10,866 nt of DNA from Candidatus Thorarchaeota archaeon MP11T_1 (GCA_002825515.1 PJET01000158.1:1-10866); one strand, 5' to 3'; positions 1 through 7,590 are shown, numbered from the stretch's first letter. Numbers and translations are program-made. The notes: generated by a model not told the origin, from the sequence alone.

Positions 1-138
1 ATGCAAGCTTTGATTGATCAAGCAGCCAGACAAGGTGCTTCTATAAGTATAGACACTCCAGAAAACTATCCAATCAGTGCTACATGTCCATGTGGTACAA
101 CATTCTCAATAGATCTACCAATTCCTGACTTGGATTAG
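1..138 (+). CDS. C-terminal fragment of an unrecognised protein
   Basis: The frame is open from the first base of the window to a TAG at 136-138, giving 45 residues. The Met at position 1 may be internal, so this is most likely the 3' end of a longer gene. The tail contains a Cys-Pro-Cys-Gly motif (C29 and C31), which could be half of a metal-binding knuckle, followed by a short Pro/Asp-rich end. The stop lies 9 bp from the stop of the convergent acetyltransferase gene. The function cannot be assigned from this fragment. Confidence 0.55.
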   Translation: MQALIDQAARQGASISIDTPENYPISATCPCGTTFSIDLPIPDLD

Positions 139-147
139 TCACGTTCA

Positions 148-1428
148 TCAACACATGTAGTAGTAAATGCAGCTCTCACCCTTGGGAAATAAGGTTGCGA
201 CCAAAGCTTTCAAGTCCCATCTTACAAGGAAATCGATGTTATTATGTTGGAGTTCATCTATGTCGTAAACACCAAATATCAGACGAATCAGATCATTTGG
301 TGGAGCACGAAATCCTAGGCTCTCATCCACTTCCTGCATCCCAATGTCAGTGATACTCTCAATTTTGCCTCCTACAAACTTGAGTAAGTAACAATGACGA
401 AACGTGTTGATAGACAGGTTTCTTGTCAACCCATCAAACATAGTCCCGATAAGACGGTCCTCGAGGAGTGGAGCAATTTTCCGAAGAAGGCGTAGTAAAT
501 CGGGAACACGGAGCTGATGTTTCCATTCTCCAAAAATTCGTCCTCCAAGATCATAGACGATTCGTCGTAGATTGTTGGTGGATGACCCTATGATTCCTAC
601 TCTCTGAAATTCATGTTTCAACGCTTCTTGTTTGATAAGCTGTAGAGCTCGCATGACACCATCGTAGGTACGTATACTACTCTCGATGACTCTCATATTT
701 GACCCATATAGACCTCTGGATTCTTTGTTCATAGCTAGTCGAAGGTAGCCAACTATTGATTTCTTGTCCTCGAAAACAAATGTACGGAATTCACTCTCGT
801 AGTATCGTTTCAATTCCTCTTGAATCATCCAGAGTTCTTCACTTCTATCAATGTACAACTGAACCTGCTTGTTGTCTTCAATATAGAGTTTCATTAGTTC
901 TTTGAGGTCCTTGTTCTCAGCCTCACGAACATTGATTTCCATATATGAGGGAGGAAACTTCTCGTTAACTGAGGGAATCTGTTCAGTGCTCATCCATAGA
1001 GTTCTATCCATCGGAATCACAAAGTCATATCCAAACTGACGATAGTAATAGGGTATGCCCTGAATTGTAGAAATATCATATTCACCTTCCAGAAGAAGTT
1101 GGTTGAAGTGTTCATACAAAGCACGAACAAGTCCCTTTCGGCGATGTTCTTTCAACGTACCGACCCAGCCAAGTTCAAGATTTCGAAGAAGAATACTATC
1201 ATAGTTCCAAGTACTGGGGATGGCGTTCAGTGAACTTACTATTGAACCTGTGTCATTATCACGAAGGAAGAAATTCATTTCTCTTCCGAAACCAGGGAGA
1301 TTCTCAATCTGTCGTTTCAATTCTTCAGGGTTATCATTCGGATGAATCTTGGAGTGAAATACAATGAGCTCTTCAAGCTCTTCATCGGTCTGGACAAAAC
1401 CAAACTCATAACCTTCAGGGATCTGCAT
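148..1428 (-). CDS. Eis-like GNAT-family N-acetyltransferase (two GNAT units plus SCP2-like C-terminus)
   Basis: A 426-residue cytosolic acetyl-CoA-dependent acyltransferase, close to the usual length of about 400 residues for the Eis family. The first GNAT unit contains the acetyl-CoA pyrophosphate loop (VGTLKEHRRKGL, residues 89-100, with R-R-K-G-L-V in place of Q/R-x-x-G-x-G/A). It is followed by the family hallmark YRQFGY at 129-134. Residues from about 165 to 300 look like the second, degenerate GNAT unit. Residues from about 310 to the end resemble the sterol-carrier-like domain that closes Eis proteins, in which the C-terminal carboxylate is the catalytic base. The start is supported by GGAAGGAG about 7 nt upstream. 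It is the last gene of a minus-strand operon and overlaps the glycosylase gene by 14 nt. Bacterial Eis acetylates aminoglycosides and protein lysines; the substrate here is unknown. Confidence 0.85.
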   Translation of the reverse strand: MQIPEGYEFGFVQTDEELEELIVFHSKIHPNDNPEELKRQIENLPGFGREMNFFLRDNDTGSIVSSLNAIPSTWNYDSILLRNLELGWVGTLKEHRRKGLVRALYEHFNQLLLEGEYDISTIQGIPYYYRQFGYDFVIPMDRTLWMSTEQIPSVNEKFPPSYMEINVREAENKDLKELMKLYIEDNKQVQLYIDRSEELWMIQEELKRYYESEFRTFVFEDKKSIVGYLRLAMNKESRGLYGSNMRVIESSIRTYDGVMRALQLIKQEALKHEFQRVGIIGSSTNNLRRIVYDLGGRIFGEWKHQLRVPDLLRLLRKIAPLLEDRLIGTMFDGLTRNLSINTFRHCYLLKFVGGKIESITDIGMQEVDESLGFRAPPNDLIRLIFGVYDIDELQHNNIDFLVRWDLKALVATLFPKGESCIYYYMC

Positions 1429-2098
1429 CAGATTTTTCTCCTTCCTCGGTATACTTACAGGTTTCAGACAGAGGGCAGAAAGAACATCTGGGGTTCTGTC
1501 TTAGGCAGACTATTGCGACTAGGTCGATTATACCCCAATATAGTTTAGCATCTTGGTGTTTCCCACCAAAGATAGTCATAAATTCCCAAGCTCCTGCATC
1601 AGTATGTTCTTTGAATTTGATTCCAAACACTCTTGATATGAAATGAATAACATTCCCATCAACGAGAGGTACTGACTCTCCAAAAGCAAAATTTCTGACA
1701 GCAGATGCAATGTAAGCACCAACACCAGGCAAAGCAAGAAGATCTTGATATGAACTTGGAACTTTTCCTGAATGATTCTTGACAATGGTGGAGGCCATTC
1801 TTTTCAGCTGGTGAGTCCTTACTGACTGAAGACCCAAAGAGCTAAGAGCTCGAGCAATAGTTGTATTCCTTGCACGCGCAAGACGTTTAGGGCTATCAAA
1901 GCGTTTCAAAAACGATTCATATATTCTCATTACAGCAGTGGCAGTTGTTCTTCTCAAAAGAATCTCTGCAATCAAAACCTGATACGGATGTTTTGTTTCT
2001 CTCCAGGGAAATCTTCTTCCATTGGTTTCAAACCAGCGAATCACTCTCTTTCTGACTGCCATCATATTCTCTGCGTCATTTATGGCATTCTTGCCCAT
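1415..2098 (-). CDS. Mig-type G:T/U mismatch DNA glycosylase (HhH-GPD, [4Fe-4S])
   Basis: A 227-residue base-excision-repair glycosylase. The N-terminus has FPWRETKHPY (30-39) and AEILLRRTT (44-52), the motif pattern of MutY and of the archaeal thymine/uracil glycosylase Mig. The helix-hairpin-helix is LPGVGAYIA (123-131), and the catalytic Asp is D147 in VDGNV. The position that is Lys in endonuclease III and Ser in MutY is Tyr (Y129), as I recall for Mig of Methanothermobacter, which suggests a monofunctional glycosylase that removes T or U from G mispairs (deaminated 5-methylcytosine or cytosine). C198-x6-C205-x2-C208-x5-C214 is a complete [4Fe-4S] cluster loop. The C-terminal NUDIX-like domain of MutY is absent. 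GAGGAA lies 6 nt before the ATG and overlaps the stop of the flavoprotein gene, so translation is probably coupled. MutY is the main alternative. Confidence 0.88.
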   Translation of the reverse strand: MGKNAINDAENMMAVRKRVIRWFETNGRRFPWRETKHPYQVLIAEILLRRTTATAVMRIYESFLKRFDSPKRLARARNTTIARALSSLGLQSVRTHQLKRMASTIVKNHSGKVPSSYQDLLALPGVGAYIASAVRNFAFGESVPLVDGNVIHFISRVFGIKFKEHTDAGAWEFMTIFGGKHQDAKLYWGIIDLVAIVCLRQNPRCSFCPLSETCKYTEEGEKSDADP

Positions 2099-2107
2099 GA
2101 CGATTCC

Positions 2108-2668
2108 TCATTCTGGTTTGAGTATTGATTCTATTTGAGTGGAAATTTCTTGAGGATTCTGTAGAACGGTTACTCGTTCCATCTCTCGGAGGCGTTGAAC
2201 ATTATCAAGGTCTACCTTACGGGGTCGTATGGTGAACTCTTCTCCCTTGGGTCCCAGTGCTTCTATTTCCTCATCAAACTGATCAACTGGATACAATATA
2301 ACTGGAGTGTTTCCCTTCAGTGTCTGTGCAACTGCATTAGTGACTAAGGTATCAGCTATTCCATGAGCGATCTTTGCTGTGGAGTTTGCAGTCAGCGGCA
2401 CAACAAGCAGGACGTCATATTTACCTAACTGGAGTGGACCAGCAATGAAGGGCACATTGGAACTGGATTCCTTCATAACTTTCCTGAAGGATTGGTTCAG
2501 TGTGTCCCAGAGACCATACCATCTCAGCATCTGTTCTCCAGCTTTTGAAACAATCACGGTAACCCGATGATCAGGGTCTTCCTCCAATTTCTTCATAGTT
2601 TCAACTATCTCTTGGATATTATCACCAGAACCAGTGATGCCCCAGACTATGCGCGCCAATTTAATCAT
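2108..2668 (-). CDS. FMN-binding archaeal flavoprotein (AfpA/dihydromethanopterin-reductase-like)
   Basis: A 186-residue protein of the flavoprotein/HFCD superfamily. The N-terminal strand-loop WGITGSGD (9-16) matches the flavin-phosphate loop. VVPLTANSTAKIAHGIADT (89-107) is the PTANT-like segment that contacts FMN and helps form the oligomer interface. The length and the WGITGxGD opening resemble archaeoflavoprotein AfpA, which accepts electrons from ferredoxin, and the DmrX/DmrB-type dihydromethanopterin reductases; I cannot decide between them. It is the first gene of the minus-strand operon with the glycosylase and acetyltransferase, and is divergent from an LLM/Mer-like gene, which fits a flavin or pterin redox role. 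No SD precedes the ATG, and a TATA-like element lies about 27 nt upstream, so the mRNA may be leaderless. Confidence 0.82.
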   Translation of the reverse strand: MIKLARIVWGITGSGDNIQEIVETMKKLEEDPDHRVTVIVSKAGEQMLRWYGLWDTLNQSFRKVMKESSSNVPFIAGPLQLGKYDVLLVVPLTANSTAKIAHGIADTLVTNAVAQTLKGNTPVILYPVDQFDEEIEALGPKGEEFTIRPRKVDLDNVQRLREMERVTVLQNPQEISTQIESILKPE

Positions 2669-2684
2669 CTGATGATAACATCAG
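2669..2684. promoter_or_regulatory. Inverted repeat in the divergent promoter region (possible operator)
   Basis: CTGATG-ATAA-CATCAG is a perfect 6-bp inverted repeat with a 4-nt centre. It directly abuts the start codon of the flavoprotein gene and lies between that gene's TATA-like element (about 2691-2700) and its expected transcription start. A dimeric repressor bound here could block the flavoprotein operon and perhaps influence the divergent LLM operon. If transcribed, it would form a stem next to the AUG instead. Either reading is inference from position and symmetry. Confidence 0.35.
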
Positions 2685-2690
2685 TCACAG

Positions 2691-2700
2691 AAATACATAT
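2691..2700 (-). promoter_or_regulatory. TATA-like element of the flavoprotein operon
   Basis: On the minus strand this reads ATATGTATTT and is preceded by a TTGGG stretch. Its centre is about 27 nt from the ATG at 2668, the normal archaeal TATA-to-start distance. Together with the lack of an SD, this predicts a leaderless or nearly leaderless transcript. The match is imperfect. Confidence 0.35.
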
Positions 2701-2761
2701 CCCAAAAACAAAAGCTGGATATTTGAGAAGGGATTACTCTGTAGTAGGATACGTGAGTGAA

Positions 2762-3766
2762 ATGAGTGGATTGTTCGGTGTCAGCATTGGTATCACAACA
2801 AACATGGGAGTAAGTGCGACTACGTGGATTGCGCAAAATGCAGATGCTCTTGGTGCCAAAAGTATCTGGGTGGGGGAGGATATAGCCTTAGGTCAGGAGC
2901 CCTTTGTGTTGACTACGAATACACTGTTGTATACTAAGCAGGTTAGAGTTGGTACAGGAATCATTCCTGTCACGGTTCACAGCATCGCTACACTTGCCCG
3001 GGTAGGACTCACACTGTCTGAGCTCGGCGGGGGAAGATTCGTATTTGGTCTTGGCATAGGTGGTATTCAGGACCTCGAAAGACATGGAATCACTATCAGA
3101 AAACCTGTCACTGAACTACGGAAGACAATCCGAACTCTGAAGCGATTATGGGCTGGAGAAACAGTTGATTCTGAGAGCGAGGTCTTCACACTCAAGGGTT
3201 TTGGACTTGGCCAAGCGAATCCTATCAGGATACCAATCTTTCTTGGTGTCAGAGGCCCACAGATGCTTGAGCTAACTGGAAAGATAGCAGATGGCGTGAT
3301 TCTGTCAGGACCCTTTGATTATCTTCAGAAAGCCATAAAGATGGTAGATGGTGCAGCTGAGGAAGTAGGAAAAGTGAAGAACTCAGTGGAGAAGGTAATA
3401 TGGGTTCCAACAATTCCAACGTTTAAGGGCATAAACGAAAAAGTTGCCAAACGTGTAGTCGCGCTTGTTATTGCAGACACACCAGACCCGGTAATAGATA
3501 TGCTAAGTGTAGATATTGATAGAGTGAAAAGAATCCGTGAAACAGTATCTGCCTCAAGCCCGAAAGAGGGTGCTAAATTTGTTGATGATGAACTCCTTGA
3601 TGTGTTTTCGATCAGTGGCACCAGAGAGCATATGGTTGATCGTTTTGAGGAGTTAGAGAAAATAGGTGCGACTGAAGTTGTTTTGGGTCCACCATTCTCA
3701 GGAGATTGGAGAGGCGCTACGACAGAGATTTTCGAGGAATTCGAATCAAGGAGGAATATTCCGTGA
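2762..3766 (+). CDS. F420-dependent LLM-class oxidoreductase, Mer-like (first of pair)
   Basis: A 334-residue TIM-barrel flavin/F420 protein of the luciferase-like (LLM) superfamily. It resembles methylene-tetrahydromethanopterin reductase: SIWVGED (34-40), the VGTGIIPVTVHS strand/loop (63-74), GLGIGGIQDLERHGI (96-110, matching LGIGPGD...ALGI in Mer), KPVTELRKTI (114-123) and PIFLGVRGPQML (158-169). The frame is open further upstream to 2567, but that part overlaps the flavoprotein gene on the other strand and has no LLM similarity. The ATG at 2762 has a short GTGA SD and places MSGLFGVSIG at the usual beta-1 position; GTG at 2753 is an alternative. Its stop overlaps the GTG of the next LLM gene. 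It may reduce a pterin-bound C1 unit, but other F420 substrates are equally possible. Confidence 0.85.
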   Translation: MSGLFGVSIGITTNMGVSATTWIAQNADALGAKSIWVGEDIALGQEPFVLTTNTLLYTKQVRVGTGIIPVTVHSIATLARVGLTLSELGGGRFVFGLGIGGIQDLERHGITIRKPVTELRKTIRTLKRLWAGETVDSESEVFTLKGFGLGQANPIRIPIFLGVRGPQMLELTGKIADGVILSGPFDYLQKAIKMVDGAAEEVGKVKNSVEKVIWVPTIPTFKGINEKVAKRVVALVIADTPDPVIDMLSVDIDRVKRIRETVSASSPKEGAKFVDDELLDVFSISGTREHMVDRFEELEKIGATEVVLGPPFSGDWRGATTEIFEEFESRRNIP

Positions 3767-4695
3767 AGTGGGGAATTGCACTCAATGTCAAAGATACTGT
3801 TTCAGAAACAATAGAAAAAGCAATGATTGCAGACATCGAGGGAATTGACCAGGTCTGGATAACAGATTTCCCAGCCTACCGCCATGCACCAACTGTGGCT
3901 GCAGCGATAGCTGAAAAGACTTCCAATTGCAAAATAGGCGTCGGTTTAGTAAGTCCTATCCTCTATTCGTCATTTCATATTGTTCAGTTCATGACGACCT
4001 TGATTGAGAGTCACGGTGCTAGATTCGATCTGCTTCTCGGACCAGGAGACCGTTTTGCACTTGAGCGAATTGGACTGACCCCCTCACCGAAGATTGCCAT
4101 TGATAGAACCAAAGCTGCTCTGAGGGAGATAAAGAGCGGACTACTTGAGTCTGGTCATGATTGTAGAGTGTTGTTGGGTGCCCAGGGTCCAAAAATGATT
4201 GAGATTTCACTCGAAGCAGATGGGGTGCTATTGAATTATTCAGACCTCGAGATGGCAAAATGGGCTGCAGACCAAGTCAAAGATAAAGTGACTAAGGGTT
4301 TTCAAATTGGACTTTTCCCTCCTGCGTTCATAGGATCTTGTGAGAGGTTTAGGGATAATCTCGCTATTACTTATTCAGCAGCAATGGTAGCAATTGGGAT
4401 GAGCAGGACTGTTGCAGATTTATTCAGTTTGAGTTCATCATTGAAGAAAGCAAGAACATTGTTGAAAGAAGGTGGTGAAATTGATAACAGAGTTTTGGAT
4501 GCATTAGGAGAGGTTGTATTGAAGCGATTCGCATTTTGTGGAACTCAGGAGCAGCTTAGAGATTATGTCAAAGAACTAGAAATGATTGGTTATACAAATG
4601 TGGTTTTAGGTCCGCCCATAGGTATGTCAAAAAATGGTGTCGAAAGTCTTGTAGCAACAAAAAGAGGGTATAATTATTCCATCTCTGGAATGTAG
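3763..4695 (+). CDS. F420-dependent LLM-class oxidoreductase, Mer-like (second of pair)
   Basis: A 310-residue paralogue of the preceding protein with the same fold: VWITDFPAYRHAP (31-43), GVGLVSPI (59-66), LLGPGDRFALERIGL (91-105, very close to the Mer motif GPGD...LGI) and LLGAQGPKMIE (137-147, as in MGAQGPMML of Mer). I place the start at GTG 3763, with a strong GGAGG at 3751-3755, 7 nt upstream, because the protein then begins VKWGIALNV, the normal first strand. An upstream in-frame ATG at 3706 would add 19 residues without similarity. GTG overlaps the TGA of the first gene (GTGA), so the two are translationally coupled. The 3' end overlaps the convergent regulator gene by 22 bp; a T6 tract at 4753-4758 could end the transcript. 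Confidence 0.84.
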   Translation: MKWGIALNVKDTVSETIEKAMIADIEGIDQVWITDFPAYRHAPTVAAAIAEKTSNCKIGVGLVSPILYSSFHIVQFMTTLIESHGARFDLLLGPGDRFALERIGLTPSPKIAIDRTKAALREIKSGLLESGHDCRVLLGAQGPKMIEISLEADGVLLNYSDLEMAKWAADQVKDKVTKGFQIGLFPPAFIGSCERFRDNLAITYSAAMVAIGMSRTVADLFSLSSSLKKARTLLKEGGEIDNRVLDALGEVVLKRFAFCGTQEQLRDYVKELEMIGYTNVVLGPPIGMSKNGVESLVATKRGYNYSISGM

Positions 4696-6152
4696 TCAGT
4701 CAAATCCACATCTTCAGGAGTTATAGACCAGACTCCGAACTCGTAAGCTAGATTTTTTGTAAGATCCATCATTGACCTTGACCCACCTTGAGTAATTGTC
4801 ATTATCGGATGAACTTTTTCAACACCAGGATCTTGCTCAAGAGTTCGGAACATCTGATAATATTCGACTTGGTGAGGTCCGGGACTCATGGTCCAAATTA
4901 TTATTCCTCTAGATGACAGATAGTACATAACCCATGGAAACTGAGACACTAGTGACAAAGTTCGTTCTTTCCATTTTTCATCACAAATTATCTCAAAACA
5001 AAAGTTCGCGGATAAACCAAGACCACCAAATAGAACATAGGGGAGAAATATCTTATTCTCCCTGAGCTTTCGATCCACTATAGCAACTCGACGTGCATCT
5101 GCAAAAATATCCTTCATCAGCAAATTGGTACTGACCTTACTGGGACCTGCACGAGAATCTGATTGAATCTGTGTAGCTATTGCTAGGTCTGTTTGTGTAA
5201 ATTCGGTTCGTACACCACCACAATTGATGAGGGGGGGAGGTTCAGTTTTTGAATTGGAAATCAAATCGGTTTTTCCATTTCCTAGAAATTTAGGTAGTGT
5301 CCAAGTGTTATCGACTAAGAGGTCCAAGTTTGACTTTGTCCCGGTTGCTAATTGATAGTGAATGCTTGCGTAGTCAAAGAATTCCCTGGAGAAATCACGA
5401 ATAGACCTTTGAAAAATTCCACGAGTGTCTGAAATGTTGGGAATAAGAAAAGTGACATACCCAAGATCAGTCATTGTAGTCTTCAAGATACTCTTTGTGA
5501 ATGGGTACTCTGATAGAATTCGCTCGATTGTTGACCATTCAGCTCCTTCACGGAGAGTAAAGAAAAGCATCACTGACTGCAGGTTAAAGGCTGTATAATC
5601 AAGTAGTGCAGAGAATCTTATTGCATGTCGTTCCTTCAGACGTTGGATGGATCTCGAAATAGTTCTAGGAGTGATTCCAAGTTTATTTGAGGCATTGACC
5701 AGAGAGAGTTCTGGTTCTCTTGTAAGTAATAGAAGTGTTTCGAAGTCAGTCTTGCTGATTGGACTCTCTTCAGATAGGAATGCAAAGCTGTAGGCGGATT
5801 TAATAGAGTCTCGTGTGATTAGGTTGAATTTAGTTATTGTCTTAAGATTCTCTAATATCTTTGTCTTGAACCGTTCATTGATTGGTATTATAGCTGGGTT
5901 TGTTGGAGTTGTAGTGTACTCTGGATTTTCCTTAAGAATATCTACAGCTTTTATGGCACCCTCCATTGACAATGATCCAGAACATAGTCCAAGGTAAATC
6001 CTCATGGCATCAAGATAGAATTGTGCAGATGGTTCATCTGAATGAGGAATAAGATCATCATAGGGAGTTCGAATTTGTGATGATATGCTCTCATTTGGAT
6101 TGATGTCATGTGTAATACCTTCAATTCCAGGAGCATTCTTCAATTTTCTCAT
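4674..6152 (-). CDS. Long two-unit Lrp/AsnC-like transcriptional regulator
   Basis: A 492-residue cytosolic protein. Residues 1-130 form a helical N-terminal extension that I do not recognise. Residues 134-182 form an AsnC-type winged helix (recognition helix around TPRTISRSIQRLKERHAI), followed at about 185-270 by an alternating strand/helix segment compatible with the ferredoxin-like effector domain of Lrp. After a Pro-rich linker (about 285-315), residues 319-372 look like a second winged helix ending in KIFLPYV, as Lrp helices do, with a second ferredoxin-like region at about 380-465. Canonical Lrp proteins are only about 150 residues with one unit. Its ATG overlaps the TGA of the upstream regulator (ATGA), so the pair is probably made together. 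Ligand and targets are unknown. Confidence 0.75.
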   Translation of the reverse strand: MRKLKNAPGIEGITHDINPNESISSQIRTPYDDLIPHSDEPSAQFYLDAMRIYLGLCSGSLSMEGAIKAVDILKENPEYTTTPTNPAIIPINERFKTKILENLKTITKFNLITRDSIKSAYSFAFLSEESPISKTDFETLLLLTREPELSLVNASNKLGITPRTISRSIQRLKERHAIRFSALLDYTAFNLQSVMLFFTLREGAEWSTIERILSEYPFTKSILKTTMTDLGYVTFLIPNISDTRGIFQRSIRDFSREFFDYASIHYQLATGTKSNLDLLVDNTWTLPKFLGNGKTDLISNSKTEPPPLINCGGVRTEFTQTDLAIATQIQSDSRAGPSKVSTNLLMKDIFADARRVAIVDRKLRENKIFLPYVLFGGLGLSANFCFEIICDEKWKERTLSLVSQFPWVMYYLSSRGIIIWTMSPGPHQVEYYQMFRTLEQDPGVEKVHPIMTITQGGSRSMMDLTKNLAYEFGVWSITPEDVDLTDYIPEME

Positions 6153-7249
6153 CGCCGATGGATATCAATTCCAGAGGGCATGCGTGATGCAATATGAGTC
6201 ACCACACTCTCAAGTTGTTTCTCTATTTCATGATTATTGGCTATAAATGTACATATCTCTGAAGTGTTACTCACAAGTCCTGACAAGATTGTGGACATTG
6301 TTAACCAATCCACTGTTTTAGGTGTTTCAAGGTCTAGGACTGTAAGGTTATTGCCAGATAGAACACGTGCTCTGGGGAACGTACTGGCTTGAGCGTGAAG
6401 TAATCTTGGTGTTGTTGACTTAGTAGATTCTTCATCTTTTACACATACCATAAGCTTCTGGTTAAGTCCAATTTCTTTGATGTTGACATAAGGTAGAGTC
6501 AATGATTTTCTGAATCGAGCCAGTCGACGTCTAAGGGTCCTTCCGGAAATTGGTTCCAAATCAAGCTCCTCAATTCTTTTTCGCACATCAGATCCAGTTG
6601 TATGATAGTTTGATTCAATTACTGAAGCAATAATCAAGTCTATGACAGATGAACTACTTGCTTTGCTTTGTCTTACTGTATTCACAACAGGTAAAACATT
6701 GACATAGTCTTTTGCAGCACCGATTGATGCTTCCAATCGAAAGTCATGACTAAATCCCCATGATGTACCATCAAATAATCCCAGATTCATGTGGTGAGAA
6801 ACATTCGAGGCTACATCCACATCCATCTCGAGAGAATATGGACGCTTTCTAAAACGCTCAATTTGACTTTGGAACCATGAGAACTGCTTATCCATTGGGA
6901 GTATAGCTTCAAAGTATACTCTAGCATCCATTGCAGATGACATTACAGATCGCGTGAGGCGTGTTACAAAGGGGTTAGTATGTAACCAACGTGAGAACTT
7001 AGTTAGAACATCTGAACTCTCGCTGTCCCGGGTCCAACCAAACACCAAACCCAAACCCAATTTACCATAGTCAAGATTACCACGAATACCCACTTGAAAA
7101 TCGGTTTCAAGTTTATGCCAAATTTGGTTAATAGCTGATCTTGTAACATCTAATTCATCTGCAAGTTTAGCTTGACGAAGAGACGGGTCAATGACCAACC
7201 GCCTCAGCAGGCGTAATTCGCCTGGTCCCAATGACCGCAAAATAATCAC
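6149..7249 (-). CDS. Two-unit Lrp/AsnC-like transcriptional regulator
   Basis: A 366-residue protein with the same apparent architecture as its downstream partner but no N-terminal extension. Winged helix 1 is at 7-58 (LRQAKLADELDVTRSAINQ, then LDYGKLGL). A strand/helix domain follows at about 62-175, winged helix 2 at 202-256 (ending TLPYV) and a C-terminal alpha/beta domain at about 260-345. The two proteins share signposts: LDY after helix 1, an NPF/YPF pair, ILP/LIP, LPYV...GL after helix 2, then FP...LS. The start is a GTG at 7247-7249; a TATA-like GCCATATTAC at 7271-7280 lies about 26 nt upstream, suggesting a leaderless message. A TTG three codons in, behind GGTGAT, is an alternative start. 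It is divergent from the gene-poor region and may regulate sites there. Confidence 0.72.
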   Translation of the reverse strand: MIILRSLGPGELRLLRRLVIDPSLRQAKLADELDVTRSAINQIWHKLETDFQVGIRGNLDYGKLGLGLVFGWTRDSESSDVLTKFSRWLHTNPFVTRLTRSVMSSAMDARVYFEAILPMDKQFSWFQSQIERFRKRPYSLEMDVDVASNVSHHMNLGLFDGTSWGFSHDFRLEASIGAAKDYVNVLPVVNTVRQSKASSSSVIDLIIASVIESNYHTTGSDVRKRIEELDLEPISGRTLRRRLARFRKSLTLPYVNIKEIGLNQKLMVCVKDEESTKSTTPRLLHAQASTFPRARVLSGNNLTVLDLETPKTVDWLTMSTILSGLVSNTSEICTFIANNHEIEKQLESVVTHIASRMPSGIDIHRR

Positions 7250-7459
7250 CTATATCCAGCTAATATCTAGGTAATATGGCCAGATGTTTAGTTATGAATT
7301 TGGTGGCCCGTCTCATTTGTAGTAATTAAAGCCTATTTGAATCGGTAGTCGCGGATAGATTCACTAGATATGAACAGACAGGCTCTGAAACGCCTTCTGG
7401 AGCCACTGATGAATACGGCGCGCCCTTATTATGTCACATTGAACTCATTCACTTGGTTT

Positions 7460-7582
7460 CACACTGTAGAATGAGCTCAAAGGATAGGTTAGTCCTATGC
7501 CCAGTTAGTCATGGGAAGGAACCTATATCGAGAGATATAGTGCTTCATCCGTATGCTAGTGGGAGCAAGTCTACACAGTGTG
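7460..7582 (+). ncRNA. Candidate multibranched structured RNA
   Basis: A closing stem can form between CACACTGT (7460-7467) and ACAGTGTG (7575-7582), extended by AG/CT across a 2-nt bulge. It encloses three consecutive hairpins: ATAGG/CCTAT (7484-7498), CCCA/TGGG (7500-7515), and a perfect 7-bp CTATATC/GATATAG capped by a GAGA (GNRA) tetraloop (7523-7540). A competing hairpin, GTGGG(A)GCA with TGCCCCAT (7559-7588), overlaps the closing stem. No known RNA family is recognised and no promoter is clear, although TAATTAAAG near 7322-7330 is a weak TATA candidate. Chance pairing is a real alternative. Confidence 0.3.
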
Positions 7583-7590
7583 CCCCATCA

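Noticed and set aside
2567..2761. Extended N-terminus of the first LLM protein from ATG 2567
   Set aside because: It lies over the flavoprotein coding sequence on the other strand, has no LLM similarity, and the fold begins at residue 66 of that frame (ATG 2762).
3706..3762. ATG 3706 as start of the second LLM gene
   Set aside because: It lies within the preceding gene and lacks an SD; GTG 3763 has GGAGG at good spacing and gives the canonical first strand.
4629..4758. T tracts beyond the convergent gene ends (plus T6 at 4753-4758, minus T6 at 4629-4634) as terminators
   Set aside because: Single T6 tracts inside coding sequence are too weak to call as features without transcript-end data.
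7380..7412. C/D-box sRNA (TGATGA near 7408 with CTGA motifs)
   Set aside because: No properly ordered C, D', C', D boxes at guide-length spacing were found.
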